Assembly (NCBI RefSeq): GCF_001936335.1
Contig: NZ_CP018888.1
Location: 62,001-126,000, forward strand
Length of the DNA: 64,000 bases
From: Amylolactobacillus amylophilus DSM 20533 = JCM 1125
Lineage (GTDB): Bacteria > Bacillota > Bacilli > Lactobacillales > Lactobacillaceae
Direction: 5' to 3'
The position numbers and the translations under genes are program-made. Shown piece by piece: positions 30,236 to 39,047 of the stretch. Under the pieces are notes generated by a model. That model searched no databases. It had not been told where the DNA came from and saw only the letters and a list, made by a program, of their open reading frames with translations. Positions within the stretch are counted from its first letter, which is position 1. The number at the start of each line of letters is the position of its first letter.

Positions 30236-30971
30236 TCATGTCCCAGATTTCTTTTGTATATTCATCATTCTCATTGTGCACGATGATATCGTTCTTCAGG
30301 ATTAGGCCCTCAGGATTTGAGTTCTTAGTGGCCTGGAGTACGATCAGGTTAGTGTCCTTACCGGTCTTTGGGATAAACGGCTGAATATACTTGATTGTGA
30401 GATTGTATTTCTGCATTCCAAGGATAATCTCGTTTAGTCGTTCTGGGCGGTGGACCATAAAGAACTTGCCGCGTGTCTTCAGTAAGCCACTTGCCGTTTG
30501 AATCACCTGCTCCAGATTGATTTTGATTTCATGCCGGGCAATCGCTTTTGCCTCATCTGGGTTCACGGTGTGGCCAGCTGGCACTTTGAAATACGGCGGA
30601 TTACAGACTACGACGTCGTATGTATCCTTTGCCAGGAAGCTGAATGCATCGTTCACATCAGCCTCGTGCACCAGCAAATGGTCCTCCAAGTCATTCAACA
30701 GAATGGAACGTCGAGCAATATCGGCCATCTTCGGCTGGATTTCAACGAGATCGTACTTGGCCTTATTTTGTGCAGCCAAGAAGAGGCTCGCGGCTCCGTT
30801 GCCCGCACAGAGATCCGCTACTTTGTGGTTATCATGAATGAATTCGGCAGCAAAATGGCCGAGCAGCAATGTATCAAGCGAGAAAGCAAAGCTGTCATTT
30901 GTCTGAATAATTTGAATTCTGTCCTTCAGAATGTAGTCGACTCGTTCGTCTGAGTTGAGTTTAACCTGCAT
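30222..30971 (-). CDS. trmN6: tRNA1(Val) (adenine-N6) methyltransferase-like protein
   Basis: 249 residues. A Rossmann methyltransferase with the SAM loop [15 protein letters not shown] (about 50-64) and the adenine-N6 signature [10 protein letters not shown] (about 122-131). The N-terminus [21 protein letters not shown]...SLDTLLL is characteristic of the YfiC/TrmN6 group, which methylates A37 of tRNA-Val in E. coli. It is followed by, and overlaps, the GIY-YIG gene, a conserved pair. Divergent from plsC. Confidence 0.87.
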   Translation of the reverse strand: MQVKLNSDERVDYILKDRIQIIQTNDSFAFSLDTLLLGHFAAEFIHDNHKVADLCAGNGAASLFLAAQNKAKYDLVEIQPKMADIARRSILLNDLEDHLLVHEADVNDAFSFLAKDTYDVVVCNPPYFKVPAGHTVNPDEAKAIARHEIKINLEQVIQTASGLLKTRGKFFMVHRPERLNEIILGMQKYNLTIKYIQPFIPKTGKDTNLIVLQATKNSNPEGLILKNDIIVHNENDEYTKEIWDMIDGE

Positions 30972-31031
30972 GAATTTTCCTGTTTCTAGTCAGATTGGCA
31001 CTTAAAGATTTTGCTATCTTTTTATCTCTGC

Positions 31032-31037
31032 TATAAT
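31032..31037 (+). promoter_or_regulatory. Extended -10 promoter of plsC
   Basis: TGcTATAAT (hexamer at 31032-31037) lies 27 bp before the plsC ATG; a TTGCTA at 31011 gives only 15-bp spacing, so the extended -10 probably dominates. Confidence 0.5.
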
Positions 31038-31063
31038 AACATAGTTAGAAATTAGGTGAAAAA

Positions 31064-31678
31064 ATGTTCTATAAATTTATCCGTCCCGTTGCCCGCTTCG
31101 TTGTCTGGGCTCTAAACGGGCACTTGCACGTCTACAATAAGGAGCGCATTCCGAACGGAAACTACATCCTGGTTGCGCCGCACCGAACATGGTGGGAGCC
31201 CATTCTGTTCGCCCTAGCAGCAAGTCCAGACGAATTCATGTTCATGGCTAAAAAAGAATTGTTTAAAAACCCCATTCTGCGTTTCATTCTGTTGCACGCA
31301 CATGCATTTGAAGTTGACCGCGATAATCCTGGTCCTTCGGCCATCAAGATTCCGGTTCGCGGTCTAAAAGACGATCAACTGAGCTTAATCATCTTTCCTT
31401 CAGGCACCCGACATTCCAGCGAGTTAAAGTCAGGCGCCTTTGTGATCGCAAAGTTAGCAAAGGTACCACTGTTGCCGGCAGTCTACCAAGGTCCGCTCAG
31501 TTTCAAGGGTCTGCTTAGGCGCCAGCCACTCAAAATCACTTTTGGTGAACCAATTGAGATTGACCGGAAGACGAAGGTCAACGATGAGACAGCCCCCGCT
31601 CTCTTCACCGAACTTGAGCAGGCTTGGGCCAAAATAGACCAGGAACTAGATCCCTCATTCAAATACATCTCTAAATAG
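31064..31678 (+). CDS. plsC: 1-acyl-sn-glycerol-3-phosphate acyltransferase
   Basis: 204 residues. Transfers an acyl chain to lysophosphatidic acid, giving phosphatidic acid, the substrate of CdsA. Visible are APHRTWWEPILF in the position of the HX4D motif (here HX4E, a conservative change), the glycerol-phosphate-binding region IIFPSGTRHSSEL, and ITFGEPIEI near the end. An N-terminal amphipathic or membrane helix is likely. Alone in its direction, between its own promoter and a strong terminator. Confidence 0.92.
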   Translation: MFYKFIRPVARFVVWALNGHLHVYNKERIPNGNYILVAPHRTWWEPILFALAASPDEFMFMAKKELFKNPILRFILLHAHAFEVDRDNPGPSAIKIPVRGLKDDQLSLIIFPSGTRHSSELKSGAFVIAKLAKVPLLPAVYQGPLSFKGLLRRQPLKITFGEPIEIDRKTKVNDETAPALFTELEQAWAKIDQELDPSFKYISK

Positions 31679-31680
31679 TA

Positions 31681-31712
31681 AAATCGCCCAGAAATTAATC
31701 TGGGCGATTTTT
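31681..31712 (+). terminator. Terminator after plsC
   Basis: A perfect 10-bp stem AAATCGCCCA/TGGGCGATTT with a 10-nt loop, then TTTTC. The A-rich left arm could also serve the leftward ABC exporter genes only weakly, since they end 65 bp later. Confidence 0.88.
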
Positions 31713-31776
31713 CATGTGGTCATCATGCCTCATTTCAAAATTCGGGTTGACCACTTATCTTTTGTCAAAATATTCA

Positions 31777-33576
31777 TTAGACTTGCGTCTGTTGGAGCGT
31801 GTAGAGATCATAATAATAGCCCTTCTGCGCCAGTAATTCATCATGTGTGCCAGACTCGACGATTCGACCCTGATCTAACACGATAATCTGATTTGCATCA
31901 GCAATGGTCGATAATCTATGAGCAATCGCCAATGTCGTTCGGCCATTTCTGATTTTCTTCAAGCCATCTTGTATCAAACTCTCAGTTTCTGTGTCGATAT
32001 TCGCCGTTGCCTCATCGAGCACCAGGATCTTCGGATTAGTGACTACTGTTCTCGCAAAAGAAAGTAGTTGTCGCTGACCACCGGAGAACTGTGCTCCACC
32101 CTCAATAACCCGTGCGTGGTACTTCTTTGGCAGCTTATCGATGAAGCGGTCTGCCTGCACGAATTCCGCGGCCGCTCGCACCTGCTCATCAGTTATCTTG
32201 TCGTTGAACAAGCGAATGTTCGAGCTAACATCACCGTAGAACATAAATGGGTCCTGTAGTACAAGGCCAAGTTTCGCACGTAACTCGTCTTTTGTGAATT
32301 CCTTGATATTGTACCCATCAATTAGAATTTCACCCTCATAGTATTCGTAGAACCGCATCATCACGTTAATAATTGAACTTTTACCACTACCGGTATGGCC
32401 GACGATACCAAGCGTCTGCCCAGGTTCAACAGTGAAACTCACATCATTCAAAATTGGGTTTTTACCGTCATATGAAAAGTTGACATGTTTAAATTCAATT
32501 CTGCCCTCAGTAATTTTAGCGACTGGGTTGTTCTCCTGGGCAGGGGCCAACTCGTCGTTATCGAGAATTCTAAAGATACGACTACCAGCGACGACACCAT
32601 CCTGAAAGAACGTCAACGAATCCATTAAATCAGCCATTGGGTTGAAGAAGTTCGAGGTGTAGTTAGCGAATGCGTAGACAACACCGGCTGGCACGAATGT
32701 CTCGTGCAGCGGGAAGCCGAAGTATAACAAAACAAAGGTTAAGGCAACAGAATAGAGCAAAGATGTGATCGGTGATAGCAGGAATGAGTTCATCCTAATC
32801 ATCGCATTTCTTGTATCCAACTGTTCCTTATTGGTCTGTTCAAATTCGCCGTCAATCCGTTTCTCCTGGCGGAATTGCTGGATGACCGTGATACCTTCGA
32901 TTGATTCGTTTAACTTAACGTTAATCTGACTCAACTTCTCACGAAATCTCCGGTAGAGCTTTGAACTAAAGTGTGTGTAAAGCCAGACAAAGAATAGTAG
33001 TATCGGAATAAAGGCCATAACGATGAAGGTGGCCGTATGATTCGTGGTCCACATGGCCACTAGTGCAGTAATCATCGAGAATAGCGCGATAATCAACGTT
33101 GCAAACACGTTCCAAAAGTCCGCCAACGTACTCGTATCGTTCGTCACACGAGAAACAATCGAGCCGGCAGGTGTCTGATCAAAGTAACGCATCCCGAGGT
33201 TGTGCAGCTTCCGAAAGATGGTCCGTCTCACATCCTCTAAGGCACGTTCGCTGCCCATCGAATACATAAAGTAATAGATATATTGCAAAATGGCCTTCAG
33301 GATACTTCCAATAGCATAAATGGCCGCAAAGCCCAGGATAATCTGCACTGTCGCGGTCTGTTTAGTGAGGAAATTATCCATGAAGTATTGGAGTAACCGT
33401 GGTAATAACATGTTGATGACACTCACCAAGAATGCCCCCACAACCGCAATAATAAATGTCCACTTGAACGGTTTAACGAAAGTGAACAAGCGCTTCATGA
33501 TCTTGAATTGTTCTTTTGCCGGAATATTCTTCGACCAGATTGACCGGTATTGTTCTTCATCATCCATCAATCTCAC
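31777..33576 (-). CDS. ABC exporter half-transporter with consensus ATPase site (LmrD/BmrD-like)
   Basis: 599 residues: six transmembrane helices (about 35-325), then the ATPase with Walker A GHTGSGKSS, Q-loop VLQDPFMFYG, signature FSGGQRQLL and Walker B ILVLDEATANID with the catalytic Glu present. With the upstream gene it forms a heterodimeric multidrug-type exporter of the LmrCD/BmrCD class, one half carrying the competent site. Its start lies 17 bp inside the end of the partner gene, so translation is coupled. Substrate unknown; in lactic bacteria such pumps export drugs and bile acids. Confidence 0.92.
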   Translation of the reverse strand: MRLMDDEEQYRSIWSKNIPAKEQFKIMKRLFTFVKPFKWTFIIAVVGAFLVSVINMLLPRLLQYFMDNFLTKQTATVQIILGFAAIYAIGSILKAILQYIYYFMYSMGSERALEDVRRTIFRKLHNLGMRYFDQTPAGSIVSRVTNDTSTLADFWNVFATLIIALFSMITALVAMWTTNHTATFIVMAFIPILLFFVWLYTHFSSKLYRRFREKLSQINVKLNESIEGITVIQQFRQEKRIDGEFEQTNKEQLDTRNAMIRMNSFLLSPITSLLYSVALTFVLLYFGFPLHETFVPAGVVYAFANYTSNFFNPMADLMDSLTFFQDGVVAGSRIFRILDNDELAPAQENNPVAKITEGRIEFKHVNFSYDGKNPILNDVSFTVEPGQTLGIVGHTGSGKSSIINVMMRFYEYYEGEILIDGYNIKEFTKDELRAKLGLVLQDPFMFYGDVSSNIRLFNDKITDEQVRAAAEFVQADRFIDKLPKKYHARVIEGGAQFSGGQRQLLSFARTVVTNPKILVLDEATANIDTETESLIQDGLKKIRNGRTTLAIAHRLSTIADANQIIVLDQGRIVESGTHDELLAQKGYYYDLYTLQQTQV

Positions 33577-35317
33577 CTCCTACCTTGACTTCTAATTGTT
33601 GTTTCTCCCACATCTCATAGTACCAACCACGTGAAGCTAACAGTGATTCATGCGTGCCTTGCTCAACTATCCGGCCATCGTTGATTACCAGTATTTCGTC
33701 AGCATGCATCACAGAAGTGAGCCTGTGGGCAGAGATAATCGTGGTAGCATCTTTTCTATCTTCCTTCAGGTGGCCCAGAATGGTCTCTTCTGTTTTGGCA
33801 TCGACCGCGCTCAGCGCATCATCCAAAATGAGGATCTCCGGGTCTTTCAAAAGTGCACGAGCAATTGCTAGACGCTGCTTTTGACCACCAGATAACGACA
33901 CCCCGTTCTCCCCAACCAAGGTATTGTAGTTTCTCGGGAACTGCAAGATATCATCATGGAGCGCGCTTTTCTTGGCTGCGGCCTCCACTTGCGACTGCTC
34001 GGCATCGATATTTGCAAACCGAATATTATCACGAATGCTAGTTGAGAACAAAAAGTTGTTCTGTGGCACATAGCCAATCGCATGTAACAAGTCATCCAGT
34101 GGGATATCCTTGATGTTCTTCTCGCCGATTTTGATTGAACCAGTGTAGTTATCAAACTCCCGCATCAGCAGCTTGATAATCGTCGACTTACCTGCACCAA
34201 CACGACCTACCAACCCAAGCGTCTTACCCATCGGCAACGTAAAGTTGATGTTTGAAAGTGTCGTGTGTTCTGGCTCGTCTGGATAAGCAAAACGTTCAAC
34301 CTCATAGGTCAAATCACCAGTGGCCAGCTTACTTGGCTGCTCGTTGACCTCCTTAATCAGTGATTGCTCGTTCATGAGTTCCATCACCCGATCATAGCTC
34401 GCACTACCACGCTCCAAGACATTGAACAAGCGCCCGATTGCAAACATCGGCCAAACCATGGCTGAGATATATGAGATAAACGAAATCAACTGACCAATTG
34501 TAATTGTCTTGTTTGCAACCAGCATCCCGCCATAAATAATGGTAATCACGTAAGTTGCACCAATGATCAGTGTCGTTAAAGGGTCGAACATAGAATCGAG
34601 CTTGAAGACCCGCTTGTTGATTTGGATGGTCTTGTCAACCATCTGGTCAAATTCCGCAGTGTCTTCCTTCTCTTGGCCGAAAGTCTTGATGACCTTCACA
34701 CCAGAGATACTCTCCTGTGTCTTATTATTCAGCTTAGAGAACGCCGCCTGTGAGTGGCCGAATGCATCGTGCAGTTTCGTACCTAACACACGAGCCATTA
34801 CGGCTAAGAACGGCATCGGAATCATGGCAACCAGGGTCAAACGCCAGTCTACAAAAATCATCATAGCGATAATGGTCGAGCCACCAGTAACAATTGAGTC
34901 AACCAGTGTCAAAACCCCAGCCCCTGCGACTTGCTGAATCGCACTCAGGTCGTTTGTGGCGTGTGCCATTAAATCACCAGTACGATGCTTCTGATAGAAC
35001 GTCTCATCCATCTGCATGAAATGCCAGAATAACTTCGAACGCATTGTCCATTCAAGCTTGGCCGCGCCACCCCAAATTTGGGTGCGCCACAAATAGCGAA
35101 ATAGGTACAGCAGAATTGCTGCACTTAAAATCGCGCCGATTAACGTGAAAAATCTCTCCCAAGTAATTGAGCCCGTATCAATTTGGTCAGCCATCATACC
35201 TAAGATTCTAGGTGGGATCAAATTGATAATTGCTGTCAGAATCAAAAAACCGATTCCCAATGTATAACGTTTTCTTTCGGCTTTGAAGTACCAGCCGAGT
35301 TTCTTAAATATTCCCAT
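33560..35317 (-). CDS. ABC exporter half-transporter with degenerate catalytic site (LmrC/BmrC-like)
   Basis: 585 residues: transmembrane domain (about 15-320), Walker A GRVGAGKST, signature LSGGQKQRLAIARAL, Walker B ILILDDALSAVD. The catalytic Glu after Walker B is Asp, the known asymmetry of heterodimeric exporters such as LmrC/BmrC, in which only one composite site hydrolyses ATP well. It is followed directly by its partner. Start MGIFKKLGWYFKAER is standard. Confidence 0.92.
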   Translation of the reverse strand: MGIFKKLGWYFKAERKRYTLGIGFLILTAIINLIPPRILGMMADQIDTGSITWERFFTLIGAILSAAILLYLFRYLWRTQIWGGAAKLEWTMRSKLFWHFMQMDETFYQKHRTGDLMAHATNDLSAIQQVAGAGVLTLVDSIVTGGSTIIAMMIFVDWRLTLVAMIPMPFLAVMARVLGTKLHDAFGHSQAAFSKLNNKTQESISGVKVIKTFGQEKEDTAEFDQMVDKTIQINKRVFKLDSMFDPLTTLIIGATYVITIIYGGMLVANKTITIGQLISFISYISAMVWPMFAIGRLFNVLERGSASYDRVMELMNEQSLIKEVNEQPSKLATGDLTYEVERFAYPDEPEHTTLSNINFTLPMGKTLGLVGRVGAGKSTIIKLLMREFDNYTGSIKIGEKNIKDIPLDDLLHAIGYVPQNNFLFSTSIRDNIRFANIDAEQSQVEAAAKKSALHDDILQFPRNYNTLVGENGVSLSGGQKQRLAIARALLKDPEILILDDALSAVDAKTEETILGHLKEDRKDATTIISAHRLTSVMHADEILVINDGRIVEQGTHESLLASRGWYYEMWEKQQLEVKVGGEIDG

Positions 35318-35343
35318 CTTAAACCTCGAATGAATATGAAAAA

Positions 35344-35369
35344 GGCAGGTAAATACCCGCCTCAGTCAA
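35344..35369 (-). terminator. Terminator after yneF
   Basis: Minus strand AGGCGGGTATTTACCTGCCT (one mismatch in the stem) followed by TTTTTC, between the yneF stop and the exporter genes. Exporter expression may rely on readthrough. Confidence 0.65.
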
Positions 35370-35600
35370 CTATTTCTTAGAAGATTTGCTTTGTGCCTTC
35401 ATGCTGGCCATCATTTGGTTAAGCTTCTTTGCAGAAGGCTTCTGACCCATTTGACTCATCATTGCACTAATCATTTCCTCATTGATTGGTGGATTCTTTT
35501 CAAAATACTTCTTCATATAGTTTCTCGCTAGGAAGAAGCCACCAGTGGCGCCACCTAGTATTCCAATTACTACGATTAATATCCAGATACCTGTGTTCAT
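35370..35600 (-). CDS. yneF: UPF0154 membrane protein YneF
   Basis: 76 residues. One N-terminal transmembrane helix with the GGATGGFFLARNYMKKY junction, then the conserved NPPINEEMISAMMSQMGQKPSAKKLNQMM. The family is conserved across Firmicutes and its function is unknown. It stands in its normal place near ynzC and lexA, and is followed by a terminator. Confidence 0.93.
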   Translation of the reverse strand: MNTGIWILIVVIGILGGATGGFFLARNYMKKYFEKNPPINEEMISAMMSQMGQKPSAKKLNQMMASMKAQSKSSKK

Positions 35601-35666
35601 ATACTTATTTATCCTCCCAAAATTTCAACATTATTAGTTTACACAATATTAGCTCTCATTGAAAGT

Positions 35667-35915
35667 CTAATCTTGTCTTAATCCTTTTTCTCTTTGTGCG
35701 GCCTTTGCTTTTTCGGATGTAACATCGTTACCGTGCTCATCGACCAGTTTGATGTTTTCAACTGTTTGCCTGAATCCGGCGCGGAAATCCTTCAGGAAAA
35801 TCTGGTGTAATTCCTTTCTTTCCTCGACCTCTGCAGCGGTTAATTCGCCAGCCTTTTTCTTCGCCGCTAGCTCATTAATTCTCTGCACTAACTTGGCTTT
35901 TTCTTCCTTATTCAT
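35667..35915 (-). CDS. ynzC: DUF896 protein YnzC
   Basis: 82 residues, a helical hairpin protein with INELAAKKKAGELTAAEVEERKELH and the middle IFLKDFRAGFRQ. Neighbour and opposite strand to lexA, as in B. subtilis where ynzC/yneA region genes belong to the SOS response. The LexA box at 35932 lies 17 bp upstream of its start, so it may itself be damage-inducible. Confidence 0.93.
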   Translation of the reverse strand: MNKEEKAKLVQRINELAAKKKAGELTAAEVEERKELHQIFLKDFRAGFRQTVENIKLVDEHGNDVTSEKAKAAQREKGLRQD

Positions 35916-35931
35916 TGTAAAACCCCAATCT

Positions 35932-35945
35932 AGAACATTTGTTTG
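35932..35945. promoter_or_regulatory. LexA (SOS/DinR) box in the ynzC-lexA intergenic region
   Basis: AGAACATTTGTTTG matches the Gram-positive SOS box CGAACN4GTTYG except for the first base. Placed between the divergent genes it can control both lexA (56 bp downstream) and ynzC. Confidence 0.8.
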
Positions 35946-36000
35946 CCTATGACAAAAATTTGTGATACCCTTATCTTAACGAAAAATACGGAGTTTAGCC

Positions 36001-36624
36001 ATGACAAAAGTCCACGAGAACAAACAAATTGAAATATTAAGATTCATCTACGAGGCAGTTGAGGATCGCGGGTTTCCACCAACCGTCCGAGAAATCGGTC
36101 AATCAGTTGGACTTTCTTCTACTTCGACCGTCCATGGTCACCTTGAACGACTAGAGCGCAAGGGCTATCTAGTCAAGGATGCCACAAAGCCACGGGCAAT
36201 TGAGGTCACTGATTTAGGACGTGAATTAATTGGTGCGAAGCAGAAATCGATTCCGATGATCGGTGTCGTAACTGCGGGCCAGCCAATTCTAGCCGTTGAA
36301 GATATTACAGACTACTTCCCTGTACCACCTGAACTTGAAAATTCGGATGACGAGTACTTCATGCTTACTGTGCACGGTGAAAGTATGATTAACATGGGTA
36401 TTCTTGATGGTGACAACGTAATTGTAAAGAAACAATCTAGCGCAAATAACGGTGATGTAGTTGTCGCAATGACCGACGAGGACGAAGCTACCATCAAACG
36501 CTTCTACAAGGAGAACGGTCATTATAGACTACAACCAGAGAATGATTATATGGACCCTATCATCTTGGATTCCGTTCAGATACTGGGGAAACTTGTCTCC
36601 CTCTACAGACAATCGATTATCTAA
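36001..36624 (+). CDS. lexA: SOS repressor LexA
   Basis: 207 residues. Winged-helix DNA-binding domain (about 1-70: [25 protein letters not shown]), the self-cleavage site VTAGQPI (Ala-Gly), catalytic Ser in [15 protein letters not shown] and Lys in DEATIKRFY. RecA filaments trigger its autoproteolysis and open the SOS regulon. The SOS box upstream implies autoregulation. Followed by a clear terminator. Confidence 0.97.
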   Translation: MTKVHENKQIEILRFIYEAVEDRGFPPTVREIGQSVGLSSTSTVHGHLERLERKGYLVKDATKPRAIEVTDLGRELIGAKQKSIPMIGVVTAGQPILAVEDITDYFPVPPELENSDDEYFMLTVHGESMINMGILDGDNVIVKKQSSANNGDVVVAMTDEDEATIKRFYKENGHYRLQPENDYMDPIILDSVQILGKLVSLYRQSII

Positions 36625-36654
36625 TATAGAGTATTACATGATTAATGTAAAGTA

Positions 36655-36681
36655 AAAGACAGCCGGTTGGCTGTCTTTTTT
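36655..36681 (+). terminator. Terminator between lexA and dps (bidirectional)
   Basis: AAAAGACAGCC-GGTT-GGCTGTCTTTTTT: a 10-bp stem with A-run and T-run on either side, suited to ending both convergent genes. Confidence 0.88.
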
Positions 36682-36695
36682 GTTTTGCACGATCT

Positions 36696-37169
36696 TTAAT
36701 CAAGCGGAGCTTGACCCAAGTATGCATTAATCATCCAGATGATCTTATCGGTCTCACTCTTGAATCCATTTAGCATGTCCTGAGTCGGAAAATCCTTTTC
36801 CTCGTCGGTGATCTCAATCCCCTTCTGAAATTGGTCACGCAGATATTTGAATTGATCAACGAGGCGTTGCATCAGCTCCTGCATACTTAATTCATCGAAC
36901 TGGAGCTCCTCATCTGGAATACCAGTATTCTCAATGAACTCGTGAGTCGTCGCAAAAGGACTACCGTTCAATGCAATTAACCGTTCTGCAATCTCGTCTT
37001 TTTGTTGATCAAGTTGCGCACCATATTCATCCATGAGCGGATGTAATCTGAAGAAGTTCTCACCGCGCATATACCAGTGAGTCTGTTGAACCACCACACC
37101 CAACTGACTGATATCCGCAATCAATTGATTCAGTTGCTCTTTGGTGTTCGGGAAATCATAGTTTGCCAT
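36696..37169 (-). CDS. dps: Dps/ferritin-like DNA-protecting protein
   Basis: 157 residues. A four-helix ferritin fold with the Dps ferroxidase residues in QQTHWYMRGENFFRLHPLMD and DEYGAQLDQQKDEIAERLIALNG. It forms 12-mers that oxidise and store iron with peroxide, shielding DNA. Convergent with lexA, sharing the terminator. It is the last backbone gene before the second foreign block. Confidence 0.94.
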   Translation of the reverse strand: MANYDFPNTKEQLNQLIADISQLGVVVQQTHWYMRGENFFRLHPLMDEYGAQLDQQKDEIAERLIALNGSPFATTHEFIENTGIPDEELQFDELSMQELMQRLVDQFKYLRDQFQKGIEITDEEKDFPTQDMLNGFKSETDKIIWMINAYLGQAPLD

Positions 37170-37480
37170 ATTGTTCCTCTTTTCCAGAAAATAATGTATT
37201 CGGTTACACTACTACTGTAACATGGAACTGATTCATTCTAAAATTTCCTGTTTAGAAATTATCCTTAGCTGGAACTGACTGTATAACCTATTGATTTGCT
37301 AAGTTTTAATAATTTACAGAGTGCACCAGCAAATTACTAATCTGGCCATAAAATTTTCACTCTTTCACTACTCTTCCTCACTATTCCCCAAACCCTTATA
37401 AATATTGGCTTTAGACTGATAATAAGAATATATAACTTCCTCATACTTCCCCGTATTTCCCTCGTTTTGTATACTTTTTT

Positions 37481-37522
37481 GGTGCTAATTTTTACGTTCT
37501 ATGGTGCTAATTTGGTGCTAAA
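37481..37522. repeat. Three short direct repeats GGTGCTAA(T) next to an integrase remnant
   Basis: GGTGCTAAT at 37481-37489 and 37503-37511, and GGTGCTAAA from 37514. They lie in the 350-bp gene-free stretch 37170-37522 right behind the integrase end, where integrase arm-binding or attachment sites sit in lactic phages and integrative elements. The rest of that stretch is AT-rich with no gene. Confidence 0.4.
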
Positions 37523-37785
37523 TTAAATAACAATATTATTCAGTTTTAGATTCATTTCTTGGCGTGATTCCGGTAATACGTGCGTGTAAATATTATTCGT
37601 AATACGTGAATCACTATGTCCGACTCTCTCCATCAATGCTTTTTGTGGCACACCTAGTGCTGCCATCTGAGTGATGTGACTATGACGAAGCATATGCGCT
37701 GAAAATATAGATGAATCTTTTCCAAATAAGTTAGCTCTAGCCCCTTCCATTTTCATGTAAAGATTAATTGCTTGAGTCGTAAGTT
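37523..37785 (-). pseudogene. Tyrosine integrase, C-terminal fragment
   Basis: About 87 codons, ending at 37523. It keeps the last part of the catalytic domain: Arg in HMLRHSHIT, His in MERVGHSDS and the nucleophile Tyr in NNIYTHVLPE. The N-terminal DNA-binding part and the first catalytic Arg are absent; upstream the frame runs only to about 37785, where it meets the end of the amylase-polymerase remnant. Relic of a prophage or integrative element. Confidence 0.85.
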
Positions 37786-38775
37786 ACTCATCGAAAAGCA
37801 AAGGATGTCACGTGCCACTGCTTGGACGATATTCTCAACAAATTTCGGACCAGAGCTCTCAAGCCGTTCCCACTTCTTGGTAGCTCCTACACCTTCATAG
37901 GTAACTGACTCCCCTCCGAAGCGATTCTCACCAATCGCAGGTTTGACATAGGCAAGCTTTCTTCCCGACAGTAAGTGGATGAATAAAAATCCCGATTTGT
38001 ATTCAAATTTGATGTCATGAGTTGCGGTTTTACTTCGTTGTTTGATGCAATCCTTCACTGCTTTATCAACGTCCCACCAAAGGTTGATGATTGCGGGATT
38101 CGATTCACGCCACGAGGAAACAAGTGGTTGAAGTTCATCTTCTGTTAGACCAATATTAAGTGCTCCCATTGCCTTGAGCGCACCAACTGATCCACCCAGT
38201 TCGTTCAGGCCTTCTTCACCAAAATTGGAAGTGTGGTTGAAAACTACGTCCTGTATAATTTTCATCCCCTTGGCATGCACGGCATCAATCAGAGTTTGAT
38301 AATCAACCCCATTTCATTCGTACCGATAGTCCACTGCATTAAAATTAGAAGCATGGTAACCATGATAGTCATAGCCAGAATTGTTTTGGACAACAGGAGT
38401 AATCCAAATAGCCGTGAATCCCAATGCTTTAATGTAGACTAACTGTTCAATTAAGCCGGCAAAGTCACCACGCCAGGATGGATCACTTTCAGGATTATTG
38501 GCCTTCTTGTCTTCAGACGTGCGGGCATTATTGCTTGAGTCACCATCATAAAAACGAGTTGTAATCAAAAAATAGATGGTTTCATCTCGAAAATCCGTCC
38601 GTGAATTGGCATAGAGAATCCCCCGATCTTTCGCTGACAAAATACCTGTATTTTGAGTATTTGCAAAGACGGTCTGTGAAAACAAGGGAAGCATGTTTGG
38701 AACGATAGTACTCGCCCCAAGCACCATTGACATGGTTAGCCTTGTTACTTTACTTGCAAACTGTTTCTTTTTCAT
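37753..38775 (-). pseudogene. Chimeric remnant: alpha-amylase N-terminus joined in frame to phage DNA polymerase A C-terminus
   Basis: From the ATG at 38775: signal peptide (1-38), then a GH13 start (FRDETIYFLITTRFYDGDSS, GFTAIWITPV). An in-frame TGA at about 38306-38308 interrupts it (RYE-stop-NGVDYQTLIDA); the same frame continues through DVVFNHTSNFGEEGL. At about 38190-38215 the sequence changes to the C-terminal part of a phage family-A DNA polymerase (LGGSVGALKAMGAL, RKLAYVKPAIGENRFGGES, GPKFVENIVQAVARDIL). It ends at 37753, overlapping the integrase fragment. Neither enzyme can work. Confidence 0.85.
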
Positions 38776-38853
38776 TCATCACCTTTTTAAACATTCTTTT
38801 ATCTCCAACAATTAGGAAGCACTTTACAGTCTTCCTAAAACCAAATGAAATTG

Positions 38854-38867
38854 TGCAACCGTTTTCA
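38854..38867 (-). promoter_or_regulatory. LacI-type operator upstream of the amylase remnant
   Basis: TGCAACCGTTTTCA, one arm mismatch from GCAANCGNTTGC, 79 bp before the start codon. It fits MalR/CcpA-like control as at 18406. Confidence 0.5.
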
Positions 38868-38876
38868 TTTTAACTC

Positions 38877-38926
38877 AAAAAAATAAAGTGGACCGATTTA
38901 TCATTATCGGAACAGCCACTTTATTT
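38877..38926 (-). terminator. Terminator of the pilus operon
   Basis: AAATAAAGTGG/CCACTTTATTT stem with an inner CCGAT..ATCGG stem, then T-rich on the minus strand, about 120 bp after the sortase stop. Confidence 0.75.
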
Positions 38927-39047
38927 TATGGGATTTTCTTAGAATAAATTAAGTATACCGAGACAAGCAATCGAAATGAATTCCTATCTCAAAGCGAAGT
39001 CATCATCCATTCTCGTCATTAAAAAAATTTGAGTCCGCCGTCTTGGA

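Noticed and set aside
37481-37522. CRISPR-like array
   Set aside because: Only three 8-9 bp repeats at uneven spacing, no spacers of constant length and no cas genes.
38306-38308. Recoded TGA (selenocysteine) in the amylase remnant
   Set aside because: No SECIS-like hairpin or selenoprotein context; the gene is also truncated and fused, so a nonsense mutation is simpler.
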